Made by a program: the position numbers and the translations under genes. Below, in pieces: positions 62,098-64,000 of a stretch of DNA of 64,000 nucleotides. Under the pieces are notes generated by a model that saw only the letters and a program-made list of their open reading frames with translations, was not told the origin of the DNA and did no database searches. The stretch's first letter is position 1. Each line of letters opens with the position of its first letter. This stretch comes from Methylobacterium sp. Leaf125 (GTDB taxonomy: Bacteria; Pseudomonadota; Alphaproteobacteria; Rhizobiales; Beijerinckiaceae). Location: NCBI RefSeq assembly GCF_001423085.1, contig NZ_LMNU01000047.1, forward strand, positions 124,797-188,796, given 5' to 3'.

Positions 62098-63995
62098 CGC
62101 TTTCCAAGAGTCTTCCCATGGCCCTCTCCAGTTCACGACCGGTCCGGCTCCGGGCCACGGCGCGCGCGGCTGCACTGCTCACGGGCCTGTCTCTCGCCCT
62201 GAATGCCAGCATGCACACCCCGTCCGCACACGCGGCCGCACCAGGGCTTGCCGTTCAGGCGGCGACGGGCAGGAGCAGCGTCCTGTCCGGTCCGCGCATC
62301 GCGCTCCTGATCGTGCCCCAGGCGACGAATGCCGGGAGTCGGGCGGCGACGGCCCATGCCGACGAGGAAGCCTATCGCAAGCGTCTGCGCGAAATCGGGT
62401 TCGACGTCTGGACCTTCGGACCCGCGGACCGGCCGGAACTCGAGCGCGGATTGCGCGAAGCCGCAGCGCGGCTCCCGGAGGGGGCCCAGGTCGCGGTGAT
62501 CGCGCTCGGCCCGAGTGTCGGTGGCGAGGACGACGTGTTCCTGATGCCGCAGGGGGCTGCGGGCGACCTCACGCAGCGACCGGCCTTCATCGAGAGCGAG
62601 GGCGTACGCCTCGGCGATCTGCTCCGACGCCTGTCACGCCGTCAGCCGCGCGACCTCGTCGCCGTCGTCGACGAGTGTCAGCCGGTCGCGGGAGGCCGCT
62701 GCGACTTCGACGCTGCCGCAGGGTCCTCGGGTGCCAGCGTCATCGGCGGTCAGCGTCTCGGACGCCGGGCGCCGGGCGCCGTGCCCTTGGCGGGACGCGC
62801 GTCCCTGCGCGACATTCTGCTTGGCGCGATGGCGCAGGAGGGACAGAACTTCCTGCAATCCTACGAATTCCTGCAACGCGGCCTCGGCGGCAGCGATCTC
62901 GAGCCGAGGGCGAGCGGCGCGCTCACCACCGCCTTCTCTTTCCTGCCCCAGGGCTTCTTCGCGGGTATGACGACACCCTGCAACAAGGTCGACCCGAACG
63001 CCGAGCCCGCAGCGCTGAGCTCCATCGCCCTCGATCCGCTGATCCGCGAATGCGAGGCGGTCACCGCCGCCTATCCCTATGCGCGCGCTTTCGCCGACAG
63101 GCTCCAGGCCGGCCGCGAGCAGCGCGCGTTTCAGAAGGCCGTGGCGTCCTGCGACGACCGCCTCAGTGCGTCGAGCTACGGCAGCGCCTATCCGGCCGGA
63201 CGCTTCCGCGGCATCGTCGAGAACCACGTCGTGGAATGCGACCGCCTGCGTGACCGGCAGCAAAGCGAGGCCCAACGCCAACGGGACGCCGACGCTCAGC
63301 GCCAGCGTGAGGCCGATGAGCGGCGGCGCTGGGAGGAGCAGGCGCGACTTGAGCGTGAACGAGCGGACCGCTTTCGCCTCGAACAGGAGAGCCAGCGCGA
63401 GCGCGAGCGCGAAGCCCTCCGGCAGCGCGAGGCAGAGGCGCAGCGACAGCGGGAGGCGGAAGCCCAGCGGCTGCGTGAGGAGGCGCAACGGCAGCGGTCG
63501 ACGGCCCGGAGCGCGTCCGGCTGGACACTGAACTACGCGACAAATCTGCTTGAGATCAAAGCGCTGGCCGATGATCATTTCGACGCTCAGAAACAGTCGT
63601 ACAGCACGGTCTGGCAATCCCGGCTGCATGGCGAGCAGGTCGCCATCTATGTGCAGGTCAGCCCGAACGAGCGCTGCGGCGACGCGCGCCAGTACATGAG
63701 CGAACAGATCGCTCCACGCCGGACGCAGGTCTCCCGCTCGCAGGAGATCACGACTGCGCCCGGACGGTCCGGTTACATTCTCGAAGGGCGGGGCACGGCG
63801 CGCGGACAAGGGGCTTTCGACGATCGCAACTATCTCGACTTCGTCTCGATTCGCCGCGATGACCGCAGCACGATCACGCATATCGGCGGCCGTTTTCCCT
63901 CCGAGCACAGCGAGACGTATCGCGCCGAGTTGCTCAAGATGATGAACTCCATGCAATTGCCGAACAGTGACATGTTCACGAACCGGTGCCGGTGA
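62094..63995 (+). CDS. Exported caspase-fold (C14-like) protein with probable lost catalytic His
   Basis: 633 residues from ATG 62094, overlapping the upstream stop. Signal peptide to about residue 48 (AHA-AAP). Caspase-like domain about 65-260: PRIALLIVPQATNAG strand, FDVWTFGPADR, VAVIALGPSVGGEDDVFLMPQ, VVDECQPV (Cys195). The usual GHG before the strand is replaced by GPS, so peptidase activity is doubtful. Then an Arg/Glu/Gln coiled coil (about 383-480) and a C-terminal domain of about 150 residues. Last gene seen; the window ends 5 bases later. Confidence 0.75.
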   Translation: MTLSKSLPMALSSSRPVRLRATARAAALLTGLSLALNASMHTPSAHAAAPGLAVQAATGRSSVLSGPRIALLIVPQATNAGSRAATAHADEEAYRKRLREIGFDVWTFGPADRPELERGLREAAARLPEGAQVAVIALGPSVGGEDDVFLMPQGAAGDLTQRPAFIESEGVRLGDLLRRLSRRQPRDLVAVVDECQPVAGGRCDFDAAAGSSGASVIGGQRLGRRAPGAVPLAGRASLRDILLGAMAQEGQNFLQSYEFLQRGLGGSDLEPRASGALTTAFSFLPQGFFAGMTTPCNKVDPNAEPAALSSIALDPLIRECEAVTAAYPYARAFADRLQAGREQRAFQKAVASCDDRLSASSYGSAYPAGRFRGIVENHVVECDRLRDRQQSEAQRQRDADAQRQREADERRRWEEQARLERERADRFRLEQESQREREREALRQREAEAQRQREAEAQRLREEAQRQRSTARSASGWTLNYATNLLEIKALADDHFDAQKQSYSTVWQSRLHGEQVAIYVQVSPNERCGDARQYMSEQIAPRRTQVSRSQEITTAPGRSGYILEGRGTARGQGAFDDRNYLDFVSIRRDDRSTITHIGGRFPSEHSETYRAELLKMMNSMQLPNSDMFTNRCR

Positions 63996-64000
63996 AGACA

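Overview
The window is high-GC bacterial chromosome, most like an alphaproteobacterium of the Hyphomicrobiales (Rhizobiales) and plausibly Methylobacteriaceae. The pointers are the SciP anti-CtrA regulator beside a CtrA-type site, a flagellar operon in the order known from Caulobacter (fliF-fliG-flbE/fliH-fliN-flbD), an HpnL-like hopanoid-associated membrane protein, class I PhaC, PmtA-type phosphatidylethanolamine methyltransferase and an alphaproteobacterial prfB with a programmed frameshift. The genus is inferred from gene content, not from a database match.

Layout. 1-5.8 kb: the 3' part of a dihydrolipoamide-dehydrogenase-like gene, an RhtA-like exporter, HpnL-like protein, a small thioredoxin-like ferredoxin and a KpsE-type polysaccharide export protein. 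5.8-13.8 kb: flagellar block, all on the minus strand, with fliK-flgD, sciP and fliF-fliG-fliH-fliN-flbD, plus a CtrA box in front of fliF and a candidate sigma-54 promoter in front of fliK. 14-50.5 kb: ordinary chromosomal housekeeping (mnmA, pmtA, bioB, phaC, alaC, prfB, bcp, tyrS, anmK, aroC, ribB, lipB, queA, tgt) mixed with transport, envelope and regulatory genes and two tRNAs, Leu(GAG) and Lys(TTT). A compact NemR-like electrophile-response module sits at 44.8-46.5 kb: regulator, two matching palindromic operators, a small unknown protein and a DJ-1/PfpI-family protein.

51.2-64 kb is the most unusual region. Downstream of tRNA-Lys and about 0.66 kb of featureless, locally AT-richer DNA lies a seven-gene plus-strand operon built around SrfB (a large actin/Hsp70-fold ATPase) and SrfC (a dynamin-like P-loop GTPase). 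Around these two are an exported Sel1-repeat protein, a membrane-spanning trypsin-like protease with intact triad residues, a second membrane protein sharing the protease's cytoplasmic N-terminal domain but ending in a beta-sandwich, a third membrane protein, and an exported caspase-fold protein that keeps the cysteine but lacks the usual His. The layout suggests a cytoplasmic NTPase pair coupled through single-pass proteins to periplasmic proteolytic or binding domains. Its function is not established.

No insertion sequences, CRISPR arrays, rRNA genes or phage genes were seen.
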